A model generated the notes under the pieces. That model was not told the origin of the DNA. It ran no database searches and saw nothing but the letters and a program-made list of their open reading frames with translations. Position numbers and translations under genes: made by a program. From NCBI GenBank assembly GCA_949825045.1, contig OX463814.1, positions 28,414,383 to 28,478,382 on the forward strand: a stretch of 64,000 nucleotides of DNA, read 5' to 3'. Origin of the DNA: Argyresthia goedartella (taxonomy: Eukaryota; Arthropoda; Insecta; Lepidoptera; Argyresthiidae). Positions 9,757 through 21,069 of this stretch are shown here, one piece after another. Numbering within the stretch: position 1 is the stretch's first letter; each line of letters opens with the position of its first letter.

Positions 9757-10426
9757 AGACAAAGACAAAGACATTTTTTTTTATTTGTTCATCATAGTTT
9801 GTATCTAGGTTTTATATTATTAACGGTGTTTCAAATCATGGTACCCAGTGGTACTGGGTGCACAAATATTAACCTTATTAAGTATATAACATCTTAAATC
9901 TAAATTTAATCTAAACATATTAAGAGTAGTGCACCTATTTACAACTTACGTCAGTATCAGTATAAGTATTATATTATTATAGTTTTATTTTATGACTCTA
10001 GGTATTCTAATATTGCGATGCTACACTGCTTCATAAACTTCACAAACCGTGGGCTAAGACGAGAAAGAAACGGCAAGAAAACTCAATCCAGCCCATTTAC
10101 TTCGAGGCGGATTTTGAGTAATCAGTTCTTTGTCATTAAAGTATTCATTAATATCATAGTAAATTTTTATTTTAAGATTTTAGTAACTGTTTTTAAAAAA
10201 ATATATGTAAATCCAAAGTTTTATAGCATTTTGTTAAACATAAACATAAACATAAACATAACAAACAAACATTTCTTTATTGCAACACAAAAAGTATAAA
10301 TTATTGTAGCCCTGGTTCCTAAACTAGGGTAACCTGTGTGTCAGGAACCAGTAAGGTTAAATATTTTTATGGCGACATCGAAGGAAATTATATATGGTGT
10401 TCATTACGTAGATTTCTTGTGTGGAT
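9757..10426 (-). mobile_element. LINE-D copy A: 3' end
   Basis: Aligns along most of its length with 58905-61020. Shared blocks include 'atcttaaatctaaatttaat' (about 9889), 'ttttatgactctaggta' (about 9987) and 'caaaccgtgggctaagacga' (about 10042). On the minus strand the left edge is the 3' tail, ending in repeated 'gtcttt' units. It keeps only the extreme C-terminus ('YYDINEYFNDKE' readable with frameshifts) and the 3' untranslated region. The site corresponding to the mariner insertion in copy B is undisturbed here, with a single TA at 9936-9937. Confidence 0.75.
10227..10345 (-). mobile_element. Short LINE 3' tail inserted in LINE-D copy A
   Basis: About 115 bases absent from LINE-D copy B at the matching place. 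On the minus strand it reads 'ttgcaataaagaaatgtttg' and ends in repeats of 'tttatg', a typical 5'-truncated LINE end. The family is not identified. Confidence 0.6.
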
Positions 10427-10489
10427 TGTGTTTCGTTCTGTAATTCGTGTTACGTTTCGCTTCTACAATAAAATACCACAGTAATCATT
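10427..10489 (+). mobile_element. LINE-B copy (+), left piece
   Basis: Encodes 'RFYNKIPQ', matching the ORF2 C-terminus of LINE-B at 49343-49588 on the other strand, and breaks off at the target duplication ATCATT (10484-10489) where LINE-A is inserted. It continues at 13598. Confidence 0.75.
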
Positions 10490-13400
10490 CTTCTTTTCGA
10501 GTCGACGGTCATCTCAGATACGGGCGGCCCAAAAAGCCGCAACCGCAATAGCTCGCTCGGTAGCCTCATACAGCTCCTCATCCGTGCAGGTTGTCGGGCA
10601 CGCAGGGCACCCAGTCATGTGCGCAATCGTCTGTCTCGGGTATCCACAGACGCACGCCATGTCTAGTTCCGAGATGATGCCCCACCTCGCCAGGTTAGCT
10701 CTGGGACCTCCCCACTCCAGCTCTGAGACGGTTGAGAGATTTCCAGATCGGCCAGCTGAGCTTGTATCCTTCAGCTAGTTTCTCTTTCATGCAGTTGCTT
10801 GGGTGCGTAGGGTTCAGTCGCGACTGCCACTTGGCGAGGCGTGTAGTTTGAGCTGGTTGACTTAGCGGCTGCACTGAGTGCATGAAGCTTTTTCTTGAAC
10901 GCAGCCCGGTCCTGGCTGGTACATGGTTGAACAGAGGATGCCGTCTGTCATGTGTCTGCTTTGACCTTCAACCGAGCTAGAGACAGATCTCCGAACCCCC
11001 GGGGGGGCTATTCCTGCTAGCTGGTACAGCTGGTCGGTTAGTGTGGATTTCAGACAGCCCGTTATTAATCGATATGACTCGTTCAATGCCACGTCGACCA
11101 GCTTTGCGTGCGTTGAACGTTCCCATACAGGGCAGGCGTACTCAGCCGCAGAGTAGCACAGCGCCAGAGCTGTGGTACGCAGGACGGCTTTGCTCCCCAG
11201 GATGTCGTGGTCAGCCTCTTGAGCAGGTCGTTGCGTGTGCAAACTTTTTTTTGAGTCTTCGCGCAATGCTGCTTCACTGTCAGGCTTCTGTCTAGGGTTA
11301 CGCCGAGGTACTTAGGGAAACTGTTGTGGGACAGTTTTACGTCTCTCCATATGATGTTAAGTTCCCTTTTAGCATCCCTATTGCGGAGATGGTATGCACA
11401 GATCTCGGTTTTGGCTGGGTTTGGCTTCAGACCGTTAGCAGCATAGTATTCGCCAAGCTTGTTCATGGAAGAGGTAATTATTCCCTCCACGCTCTCAAAG
11501 GTGTTCGATTGAGCCGCGAGTGCTAGGTCGTCAGCGTATATGAAGCTTCTGGTATCCTGTGTCCTAGGCTGGTCATTTGTATATATGTTGAACAGACTTG
11601 GCGCCAGGACACTACCCTGTGGCAATCCATTACGCTGATTTCTCCAACGGCTCTTCTGGGTTTGCAGGTTAACTTGAAACCGGCGGTTACTGAGGAGCTG
11701 TCCTACGATCTGGCAGAAGTCATAATCGCCCGTGATCTCATACAGCTTTTTAATCATTGCGCTGGTATTCACAGTGTCATAGGCCGCCGATAAATCCACG
11801 AAAGCGACACCCGTGATTTTCCCTTTCTCAAATCCATCTTCAATGTGCTGGGCCAGGTTGAGAACTTGCGATGTGCAACACTTGCCGGGGCGGAAACCTG
11901 CCTGTTCTGGGATCAGTTTATCGTCGATGTATGGAGTAAGACGGCCAAGAAGGATCCTTTCGAACAGCTTGTATAGGTGGCATAGTAGGGAGATTGGATG
12001 AAAACTTTTGGGGTCATCAACTGGTTTGCCCGGCTTGAGTAGCGCGATGACACGGGACTTGCGCCATTCTTTTGGGATCTTCTTGGTTTCCAGACAGTTG
12101 TTGAAAAGCCTCAGAACCCAATCCACTGTCACAGGGCCGAAATGCTTTATCTGTTCGACAGTGAGGTCGTCGAGTCCACATGCCTTCCCGCTTTTCAGCC
12201 TTCTAATCGCGGCGATCATCTCTTCGCGGCTGAAAGCTTAACTCAGGGTGTCAGTCTCGGTGGCCGGGTTCCTAAGGATCTTCCTAGCTCCTGGGAGGGG
12301 TTTAGTCTTGCCATTCAGCAGCAGTTGGTGGGCGACCTGGTTTGCAGTAACATTTGTATATTCTCCAGAAGAGTTCTGGGTACCAGTTAGTTTCTTGATT
12401 GTAGACCAGGCTTTCTTACTGTTGTGCGTCATGTCAACCGACTCGACCAGGTCTTGCCATTTTTTCCGTCGGGTTTCACCGATACACTGCATTAGAGCTT
12501 CACCGAGGGCGGTAGTGTTTTCGGAAAAAGGGTCTCTTTCAAAGGCAGTCTGGTATTCGTGCAGAAGTCCGGCAGTGTCGCCAGTTAGTCCTGGGACATA
12601 AGATGTGGCACAGCCCCTCGGAATAGTCCTGCGCGATATTTCCTTAATCACGTCAATGAATGAGCTGTAGTTATTTGGCGTGGCCTCGATGGTGTGAATC
12701 CTGCTATCTAAAGTAGTTGCGAACTTCTCCCAATCCGCTTTGTTGAAGTTGAAACGCCTCCGGAACGGGACTGTAGTAAGTTCGATTGCAGCGTTTACTT
12801 CACAGAAGATGGGTCTGTGTTGGGTGCGTGGGATCGGCCGTGCAACTCGTTTTCGGCATTGGTAGCTAATGTTTGAGCTAGCGAAGATTAAGTCTGGATT
12901 GTATCCCCTTTTCCATCTGCCACTGTTAAAGGATGCCGGTAGCTTTGGGTCGTGGATCAGTGCAAGGTTATTGGCCTCGCTTCATTCCTCAACGGCTTCT
13001 CCATTTCCGTCCGTTTCCCTGTACACCCATGCGACGCTATGACTATTGAAATCTCCAGTGACAATTCTGGTTATCGTGTTGCCGAAGTTGGGTGTCGCTG
13101 TGAATTGGAACGGGTTGTTGGGGGGTTTGTATACGGATGTTACAGTGGCGTCCGACAACTCCACGGTCAGTATCTCCACATTATTGTCGTCTGTTAGGTG
13201 GGCGGACTTCACGTGCGTACCAGGTTTGGTGTAGATCGCGCTGCCGTACTTGAGATAAGGTCACTCGATGATACTGGTCATATTCATTATATCCGGCCTC
13301 GGGTTGTCTGGGCCTCGGTGCGTTTCTTGTACGCACAAAACGTCAGTCTTATTTATCGCTCAGCAAGTTAAATTGCTTTGTCCGGTGAGAAGCCCTCTAT

Positions 13401-13597
13401 ATTAATAGAGAGAACTGTCAAGGTAGGCCCTGATAAGGGCGGTATATTGTCGAGCTTGGATCTTACGGATGGCCATCGTGGTGAAAAGATTAGTCAGCCT
13501 ACTGCTTGTTGATGCTAGTAGCTGCTTCCAGGGGACGCCGGGTGCTTAAGTAGGTATAAAACGTGCACCACACTGGGAGGCTCTTTTCATGTCCCCC
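10490..13597 (-). mobile_element. LINE-A: near full-length single-ORF non-LTR element
   Basis: 3.1-kb insertion bounded by the direct repeat ATCATT (10484-10489 and 13598-13603) inside LINE-B. On the minus strand it begins GGGGGACATG, has about 130 bases of leader, one EN-RT reading frame, and ends about 24 bases after the stop without a poly(A) tail. A single-ORF element of about 3 kb with a very short 3' end is compact. The clade is uncertain (RT resembles LOA/Lian-like or unassigned elements). Because both ends are kept, this is one of the best-defined insertions in the window. Confidence 0.85.
10514..13475 (-). pseudogene. LINE-A endonuclease-reverse transcriptase polyprotein, lightly damaged
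   Basis: On the minus strand a likely ATG at about 13475 opens 'MAIRKIQARQYTALIRAYL'; after a frameshift the endonuclease follows, with 'LCVQETHRG' (about 13330) and 'TGDFNSHSVAW' (about 13035). A linker at 12238-12651 leads to an in-frame stop at about 12238. The RT (11083-12219) shows 'FVDLSAAYDTV', 'GLPQGSVLAPSLFN' and the YADD box at 11527-11538. Frameshifts near 11250 and 10870 split the thumb and C-terminal part, which ends with a Cys/His cluster ('CVCGYPRQTIAHMTGCPACP', about 10590-10650), like the C-terminal zinc motif of several LINE clades. All domains are present, so only a handful of changes inactivate it. Confidence 0.8.
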
Positions 13598-13990
13598 ATC
13601 ATTGATCCTTCCTGAAAAGAGGTTCAAAAACTATGTTAGAAATGAGCTGATCGGAAAGTCCTAGTATTAAGGATTACTAAGGAATACTTTGATGGCAAAA
13701 CTGCATGGTCCATACCATCTCAGCGCACAAAAATTCAACGAGGGGCGATGGATCAAGTCTATTACTTGCCAGCAAACCTTCCTTAGACCGAAACCAGTAC
13801 CTATTGTGAAGTCACTTTTTAAAAAGAAGGTATAAGTCAGTTTCTTGCCGTTTCTTCTAAACCCCTAAACCCACCTTCCGAAACGGTGTAGTCTTTTTAA
13901 TATGAAAAAATGACTTCTAGTTATAAGTAAGTATAATTTTGACGTTGTATAAGATAATTGATTTATTTATAATAAAAAAAAAATTGAATC
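13598..13990 (+). mobile_element. LINE-B copy (+), right piece with 3' tail
   Basis: Continues LINE-B after the LINE-A insertion: 'tgatccttcctgaaaagagg' is the same as at 49525-49545 on the opposite strand. The blocks around 'ccataccatctcagcgcaca' (about 13712) and 'ccttccgaaacggtgtagtc' (about 13873) also match. It ends in A-rich sequence and 'ttgaatctgaatctgcatct'. Only the last ORF2 codons and the 3' untranslated region remain. Confidence 0.8.
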
Positions 13991-14262
13991 TGAATCTGCA
14001 TCTAAATCCCTTATTTTTAAAAAATGCTGGAGGTGATATTTGGTTACAACAGTCTTCACAAGGCGACAGTAAAAATACAAACTTTGTGAAAAATGCCTAC
14101 CGCAAGACTAGTACTGCATTACTACAAAAAAATACACATAGTTTAAACTCAAAACAAACGTCAAATCGTAAACATTTTTGTCTTTCAACAAGTGTTCAAC
14201 AAGAATTTATTTTTCTGTGTGAACCCTCACGGTTCATCAAATATAGGGTGCTGAAAGACAAG
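13991..14262. other. No gene recognised
   Basis: AT-rich sequence with a chance open frame; no family resemblance. Confidence 0.35.
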
Positions 14263-14263
14263 C

Positions 14264-14372
14264 GAAAGAAAGGGTGGACGAACGGAACGACGGATCGACG
14301 GGCGGACAGCGAAGGCTTAGGCGCATTAGGGTCGGGCACTTTACCGGGTGGTGGCTTGGAAATGTATTTATG
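14264..14372 (-). repeat. Fragment of the lepidopteran interspersed repeat
   Basis: 'gacggatcgacgggcggaca' followed by 'gcgaaggcttag...attagggtcgg' resembles the reverse complement of 'tattactaagactccgctgtccgtccg' seen at 26990-27020. Degenerate. Confidence 0.5.
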
Positions 14373-14399
14373 GCCGATACGCACCTAAATTTATAAAAC

Positions 14400-14705
14400 A
14401 ATTGATTTCACAAAAAAGACATCGTTAATAATAATAGTAATAATACCTTGGACACTAATTACACACATTGATCTAGCCCCAAACTAGGATTCACTGTATC
14501 TTGGGTACTAGACAACGATACACATACTTATATAGATAAATATTATACTTAGATCGATAAACAACCACGACTAGGGTACTAAAACATCTGTTATCATCAA
14601 ACAAATATTTGCCCCCATTGGAACTCGAACCCGGGACTCTTGGCTTCGTAGGCAGGGTCAGGCAGATATTTTGCGACAAGAATCGAAAACCGATAAAGGG
14701 GATAA
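14400..14705 (-). mobile_element. tRNA-derived SINE
   Basis: On the minus strand 'gcctacgaagccaagagtcc' is followed by a polymerase III B-box-like 'GGTTCGAGTTC' (14621-14631), then a non-tRNA body with 'atcgttgtctagtacccaag' and a tail of ATT/ATTATT units at about 14425-14440. This layout fits the common lepidopteran tRNA-related SINEs. The A-box end is degraded or truncated. Confidence 0.75.
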
Positions 14706-16006
14706 ATTTCATTATTTAACGGTTATGGTGGGTGAAGCGTCAGGTGCAGGGGGGTCGGAGTGTTGCTTATGTTTATGTTAAGAATTAATACATTATATTA
14801 TAAAACTACTAATTGAATTAAATCCCTAAAGTAAGTTGGCCTAACTTCATCACATATGCAGCACATGAAGGTTCTGATTGGCCAAAATTACGTTAGCTGC
14901 AGATTGTATCAAGTCGGAATTTGCACAGCTTGTTTTATAGTTTGATGGGTCAAGTCAAAGTTGGTGAGACCAGCCCTCAGAGAACTTCCTTGTTACATGT
15001 CAGAAACACGAAGTGCTGTTGCGGTCTGGCGTAATTGGTAATTCATACTGATCCCAACGTTCTAAGGGCAAAGTTCAAAGTTCTCACGTGTGTTATTGTA
15101 ATTTAGTGCACAACCACATGCAACCACGAAATTGTTTTTTGAACTGAGGAAACTTTGATACTATTTCTCTAACGATAATAACAGCTAATGAATAACAATT
15201 GAAGTCCTCACTTTTTATGTGCTGAAAATAGAAATATAATTTTAAGTAATATTTAATACTCAATTAAAATGTCGAAATTTCAGGAAACTCAAACAAATTA
15301 ATGAGGACTACGGTAAGATCATTGTTTCATTAAAAATTCCATCCACATTTCATTCGGTATGTTTTGTGGTAAGTGGTAAAATAGTTTTGGCACAGATTTT
15401 GGGCAATTAATTATTGTTATTGAAGTAACTAAAAAATCTTGCGCAACTGCTGCAAGACAATACTACATCCAAATTTGCCTTTTCCATGCGTTTTAATGTA
15501 CAAAATCTGTCAAAAGAATGCCCGGAAGTATCAATAATGATTTTGAACCTGCCGCGGAGTACTTTGAGAGCAATTTCTGAGTAATTCGACATTACAACGG
15601 GTCTCTATTAGATTGCTAGAATATTCGAGGGACTTCTTTTTAGCCGATGAAAGATTCCATGGCGGCCATTCTAATAATGACAGATTCTGTTAATTAGATC
15701 AATCGTATTGTATTTGAAAAGCTCTCCTATTCCATGTGTCGAATGCATAGACTCAGCTGCTCAAATAAAGTGCAACTTAAATGTTATACTGGCCCTGTCA
15801 TTCCAAAGCAAGAGACAGTGACAGCATACTTTTAGCATCCCTCAAAACTTGAGTTGTCGTTTGAGCATCCGGGCCTTAAACAAACGTCAATTATGCATTT
15901 TAGCCTCAATTCTAGGCAAAACTAGTTCGCAGAAAAATGAAGGAAAAATATATATTATACCTATTTACAGTTTATTACAGAGGAACTTGCGCTGACAAGG
16001 TATAAA
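14706..16006. other. No gene recognised
   Basis: 1.3 kb of AT-rich DNA without a supported gene or repeat boundary. Confidence 0.4.
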
Positions 16007-16263
16007 TCCTACTAATATTATAAATGTGAACGTAGCGATGTTTAGATGTTTGGATATTTAGATGTTTGGATGTTTGTGTGTTTGTGCCTCAATCACGCTA
16101 AAACGGCTAAACGGATTTGAATGAAATTTAGCACAGATGAAGTTTATGAGCTAGATTAACATATAGGATACTTTTTATCCGACTGCACCAGAAGGAGGGT
16201 AACGTTATCTCGGTCAATGATAATTCCTATGAAAACGCAGATGAAGTTGCGGGCATCAGATAG

Positions 16264-16264
<1 letters not shown>
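16007..16264 (+). mobile_element. Helitron-like non-autonomous lepidopteran repeat
   Basis: Starts 'tcctactaatattataaatg', contains 'cacgctaaaacggctaaacg' and 'ttaacatataggatactttt', and ends near 'gttgcgggcatcagatagt'. Intact relatives end in GCTAGT, consistent with a Helitron-type CTRR end; here that end is mutated. It is non-coding. The class is from memory of lepidopteran repeats. Confidence 0.6.

Positions 16265-16302
<38 letters not shown>
16265..16302. repeat. (TA)n microsatellite
   Basis: About 18 TA units directly after the Helitron-like end, a frequent arrangement for this repeat. Confidence 0.9.
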
Positions 16303-16307
<5 letters not shown>

Positions 16308-16936
16308 ATACATTTATAATAAATGTAAACTTTCTCCCTGATGTATTATTTTCAACTAAATAGAAATTCGTTCGGAGACGAAATCAGTTTTCTGTATGAA
16401 ACTTGCTCAAAAAATGTAAAAAAATAAAAAAATTGAGCTTGTTTATTGCAAAGTTATTGAAAGACTTGATTGATATTTTATATAATTTGTCAAATTGCGG
16501 AGCCGCGTGGCTCTGCGGGGCGGTTGCGATGGATATTTTTTTTCTTTGTCTAATGTAAGGCCTGTGGCGCTTGTTCAGCCCTGAATTACTTATTCATGTT
16601 CAAAATATATTTATTGCCATAAATTACAAGAATTTATAGGTCTTAGATTAAGTGCTGTAGACTATCAGTGTAATTTTACCCAGTTGGGTATAGCAGCTAA
16701 TTACAAACAACGTCCAAGGTTCCGTGATTCCATGACTTATCACATGATTCCGATACCTCTGGGTGTAGCGTTCTTAATCTTATTTTTTATTGAATATTAG
16801 AAATTTAAGCTGTTTGGATATGGACTAAGCTAGCTTTAAACAAACTGATTTAACGCACTTTTGCATTTATGGTAAAGTGAAATCAAAATAGGAATGGAAT
16901 CAAATTGTATGTGAATTAGGAGAATAGGTCCCAGGT
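16303..16936. other. No gene recognised
   Basis: AT-rich spacer, no supported feature. Confidence 0.35.
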
Positions 16937-17218
16937 GTGACTTCGGAATCGTATTCTCAATACAGAGATAAGACGTCGTACTTAGATAAGAAGAAGTGGC
17001 GGTGGGCAAGACACTTGGCAAGGAGAGATGACGGAAGGTGGACCAAAGCGTGGCTGAGTGGCTACCCAGAACCGCACGACGACCAGTGGGCAGACCATCA
17101 GCCAGATGGAACGATGACATCATCTCCATAGCGGGTGGGCAGTGAATGCGGGAGGCTCAGGACCGGAGTGGATTGCGTGGTAAAGAAGAGGCTTTTATCC
17201 AGCAGTGGATGAATGTGG
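16937..17218 (+). pseudogene. RTE-type LINE, C-terminal fragment
   Basis: Encodes 'WRWARHLARRDDGRWTKAWL' (about 16999-17058), then in a shifted frame 'RPVGRPSARWNDDI', a stop near 17143, and 'LRGKEEAFIQQWMNVG' with the final stop at about 17216. The 'W(A)GH.AR..D.RW' and terminal 'EAF.QQW...G' are hallmarks of RTE-clade polyproteins. RT itself is absent: a short 3' copy. Confidence 0.75.
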
Positions 17219-18140
17219 GCTGATGTCGTGGATACTGTGTTACGTGTGATACGTGGATGGTGACGGAGTATACCGATACCAGCAAAGAGTACGATGATCA
17301 CACTGTTGCAGAGGATAACAGCATTTAAGACGACGTGTCACCATTGCTTTTGTAGGACCAGCATAAATTATATGATTTTATTTTCTACGTTTTATGTGTC
17401 CTTTCACACTGGAAAAATAATAATTCTGCAATACAACAACAACGAATAGTTGAACAAAATATTGTTCTGCTAACAAAATTGAGCTGTGACTAATATATTT
17501 ATTATCGTAACATCTACTATATATTTTTAGTCAGAACTAGGTGATAGTAGTTAATAAGGTTTTTGTACTATTTACAGATATGATCAGACCAGAGTAGAAC
17601 AGAGCGATTAACTAGTATGACGATGAGGTCTTTCCCCTCTAACCGCAAGCCGCAACACGTTCCGGCTGACGTCTGTTTGTCGCGTGCGGTCATCCTATTG
17701 GCGGTTGTCAACAGAACCCGGAAAGTTACTTGAAGAGAAATGAAAAAATACTTAGAAATGAAGAAGTGAGGAAAGGAAAAACATGTTCAAGAATATGTCA
17801 AAGTGTCCTGGATTGAAAAAACTTACAGGGTATCACTTGCTTTGCATTGAATTAGATTCTGAAACAGAGGATAATTTGTTCAAAAAGTTCCTCATCTGTA
17901 GACATCGTATAAAGGAATTCGCTATTACAAGCAACATCAGGTATTATTATAATGTCACTTACATTTATATATAGATCGCTATGTTCTGCCATTCAGACGT
18001 GCAAATTTTATAATTATGATACAATTTAAATCAAAATTGGTGTAAAATATCTTAATATTACTATTAATACAATATTTATATAACAGCAATTCCCTAGGTA
18101 CAATATTATCATTTTTAGCATATTTTTATTATTATAAGTT
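17219..18140. other. No gene recognised
   Basis: AT-rich spacer. The short frame at 17783-17974 resembles nothing I know. Confidence 0.35.
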
Positions 18141-18555
18141 CCATCTGTCCTCTAAGAAATTCAGAATTTTATGGTAGGATTTTTCGATCAAGAAATATCA
18201 AAGCCTAGCCTTGTATAGATGAAGTTGGCCAATGTCCCTAATCGATTCAGACAGCCTATTCTATACTAATGGCGCCATACCAAATATGCTTTTGTTAAAT
18301 AAAGCAAAAGAGCGGGGAGGAGCACTGAATTTCATATCTCTTTCACTATTCATTGTCTTAAATAAGTTCCAGTTTGTTTTTACAAATACAGCATTTGATA
18401 GCTGTACACTGATAGCAATGTCAAAATACCTAATATTTTAAAGTGAGGCATATAGCTATCTGTTGGTTTTAAACTTACAAATTGTCCTTATACATCGTTT
18501 TTGTGCTTTAAATGCCTTGTCTTTGTCATTTGTGTTTCCCCAGAAACCTATGTTG
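18141..18555 (-). pseudogene. LINE RT C-terminal domain remnant
   Basis: On the minus strand 'IGFWGN...KAFKAQKRCIRTI' (about 18555-18500), then 'FSAPPRSFALFNKSIFGMAP' and 'LIEKSYHKILNFLED' (about 18185-18141) can be read with a few stops. These match the 'FWG...QKRAIR', 'YNKLP' and 'L.KK.YY....FL' blocks at the C-terminus of CR1/Jockey-type ORF2. There is no long open frame. Confidence 0.6.
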
Positions 18556-19129
18556 GACTACTTGACGGAATCACAAGGTGTGTTTGTTGTCATATTTTGG
18601 GGAGGGGCTAGGTCAACCTACACTTGCTTTCACATATAGTATAAGTCATAAGTCCAATAAAATTGTCAAGTTAGAATTTGAGAATGATCGATAAAGGGAT
18701 GGCAGATATCCCAGGTATCGCCAGCTTTATAGTGGATAGGTGAACACATTTTTTTATATTTCAGGAGAAATTGTGGAAGGTGTTGAAAACATTACAGCAT
18801 TCTTTGTGTCGTCACTTCTAGCTGGTCAACCCCTGATATAGAAACAAAACAAAAATTGCTGGAGACCTTCAAAGCAAGAGTGCACAGAGGGTTTTATATA
18901 TAGCACATGTTCCAAGACAAGTGGACTTATAGGAAACTACAACACAAAATACGGTAACGGCAACCTTCAGTATTAATTGGTGCCAAAAGAGTTTATGCAA
19001 TTGAACATTTTATAATAGATATCCTAATTATTTTGGAACTGAGTGTTTTTGAAAGATATTGTTTTGATAAAAAGTTATTTTATTTTTTTGATACGCAGGG
19101 ATATTTTATTTTGTTGTCAGGCTTTTTGG
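18556..19129. other. No gene recognised
   Basis: AT-rich; no supported feature. Confidence 0.35.
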
Positions 19130-19490
19130 GGTCTTTCCTCAAGATAAAAATCTAAGACTGCCTACAGCTTTGGTGTTCTTCCATTCTTGGTTTGCATCTC
19201 ACGTAGCTATCATGTTGAAGATGTTCTTTGTCACAGTCGCTGATATAGGTAATCTTGGTTTTGGTGCAATAAAATGCTCATCAGCGCCGTTTCTTGCCAG
19301 TTCATCTGCTTTTTCATTAACGTGAATCGCTTCATGACCGGGGACCCATGCGATAATTATTGCTGATGTTCTTCCCAAAGAGTTAAGGCTGGCCTTACAC
19401 TCTTTGACTAGTGCAGATTTATTCAGTAGTTGCCTAAGAGCTTTTGAAGCTGCCTGACTGTCAGAATAAATGACTACTATCTTGTTTTTG
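19130..19490 (-). pseudogene. LINE ribonuclease H domain remnant
   Basis: The minus strand reads 'KIVVIYSDSQAASKALRQLL' then 'SAIIIAWVPGHEAIHVNEKA' and 'DELARNG'. These are RNase H motifs: the Asp of 'YSDSQAA' and the final Asp of 'ADELAR' are present. Non-LTR elements of the I, R1 and LOA type carry such a domain after RT. Flanking RT is not visible. The frame is open for about 110 codons up to a stop near 19205. Confidence 0.75.
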
Positions 19491-19659
19491 ATTTATGCTG
19501 TTTCCCTTAGTGCTTAATTTAGAAAGAAGAGACTCCTTAAGAAAGTTTTTAAAAAAAATTAACACACTAACTAACTAACTAACACTAGTCAATTTATTTA
19601 CGAAAATATAATGCATGTACGCAAGAACCTTACAACATTTTCCAAACTGAGCTATAGCT

Positions 19660-20155
19660 GTAATGTTTACCTAAGAAATAAACCCAGACTCGTTGCGCCC
19701 CGGTTTAGACTCGTGTAGGTTAGCAATTCTTATAAGGGTCTTTGCATTCTCTAAAAACTACTATTCTACAAAAAGATACCTATGGAGATTTTGAAATTGC
19801 CATTTGAGCAATTTTAAATGCATGTTAAAGCCACTTTGTCGAAAAAGGGATATTACAATGTTCAATATTTTTTAAATGACGGGACAGTAGGGGATTAGTT
19901 TAGCTCAACACAGACCTTGCTGTTAATAAGTTTGTTATTATTTATTCCTGCTTATTGATTATAACAATTATTATTGTGATATTGTATTAGCATAGCCGAT
20001 TTTTTAAAGAGATCCTAAAATCTATTTGTGGGAGTTTCCACGCCCTACTTCTCCCACAGTGGTTTAATGAAGAGATGAGGCAAATATGACGTTTGCTAAG
20101 TATATGTAAATAACTACAGTAATAAAGAAATTTTGTCTTTGACTTTGACTTCACA
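19660..20155 (+). mobile_element. LINE-C 3' end (+)
   Basis: Frames encode 'KPRLVAPRFRLV', 'LFYKKIPMEILKLPFEQF' and 'HVKATLSKKGYYNVQYFLND' with frameshifts. The last block matches 'SKKVYYNVQDYLNDGTVWD' on the minus strand near 21085-21140. It ends with 'aataaagaaattttgtcttt' and (GACTTT)n at about 20140-20153, the usual tail of these LINEs. Confidence 0.7.
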
Positions 20156-21065
20156 TAATCACTCCACTAGTGTGTGAGATTCCTGCACCGGTACCGGTCA
20201 CTCTGGCGCCTCTGTGTGGCGTTCCCGCTCCGGTACTGCTGTGATAGGGTTCAATTTTGCTTCGTTGCAGCATTCATGTTAACCCTATCTCTTTCTAACC
20301 TATTCAAATTGTACATGAAAGAACAGGCTATCTTATAAATGAATGGTTTTATACTCTGTGGTCACTGATTGCACATTAAAACTCACTCAAATACGCCGTC
20401 TCAACCGCCATCTCGCGTTTGTGTCTCGCAAGTTTTATTTTGATAAATAAATGTATGAAGACTATCTGTGTTTGTGTTTATTATAGTTTTATACACTATA
20501 GCGCATAAATAAAACCAAACATTAGGCCTACATTTTGCTTTAATATTAAAATAATACAGAAATAAATACAACTTAGGGAGCTTCATATTAGGTAACACAT
20601 ATTAGCTGTATTCAAACTGAAATAAAGGCGTTGTGGAATGGGAAAAGGGTGAAGGATTCTAATTAGAGTGATATTCTTACAAGACCTAATCTTTAATCCA
20701 ACTAGAATAGGAGAATTTCATCAAAAACTGAACATTAGCGCTCAAAATTCCTAAAGTGTGGAATTCCCGCTCCGGTACTCACAGACACGGCGAAAGTTAC
20801 AAAATGGCCGCCACAGGCGACTGGTCTGAAAAACAAAATCAAAAATTCTTAATTTACATTTCATTTCATCATACTATAGACATTTACATATTCAAAGCAA
20901 ATGCAAACTTTTACCTCTTCTCTACATCGGATCACTGTGGGAAACGTACGGCAATGAAAATCCTACAGATTTATTTATAGATCTCTTTTAAAAATTGGTT
21001 GTGTTTTAGTTGTACAGATATTACAATATTTATTGTCACATTGTATTGTGTTACAATATATATGT
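20156..21065. other. No gene recognised; a 21-bp motif occurs twice
   Basis: 'ttcccgctccggtact' within 'gtgtgg(cg/aa)ttcccgctccggtactc/g' occurs at about 20213 and 20757 in the same orientation. Otherwise AT-rich without a supported gene. Confidence 0.4.
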
Positions 21066-21069
21066 GTTG

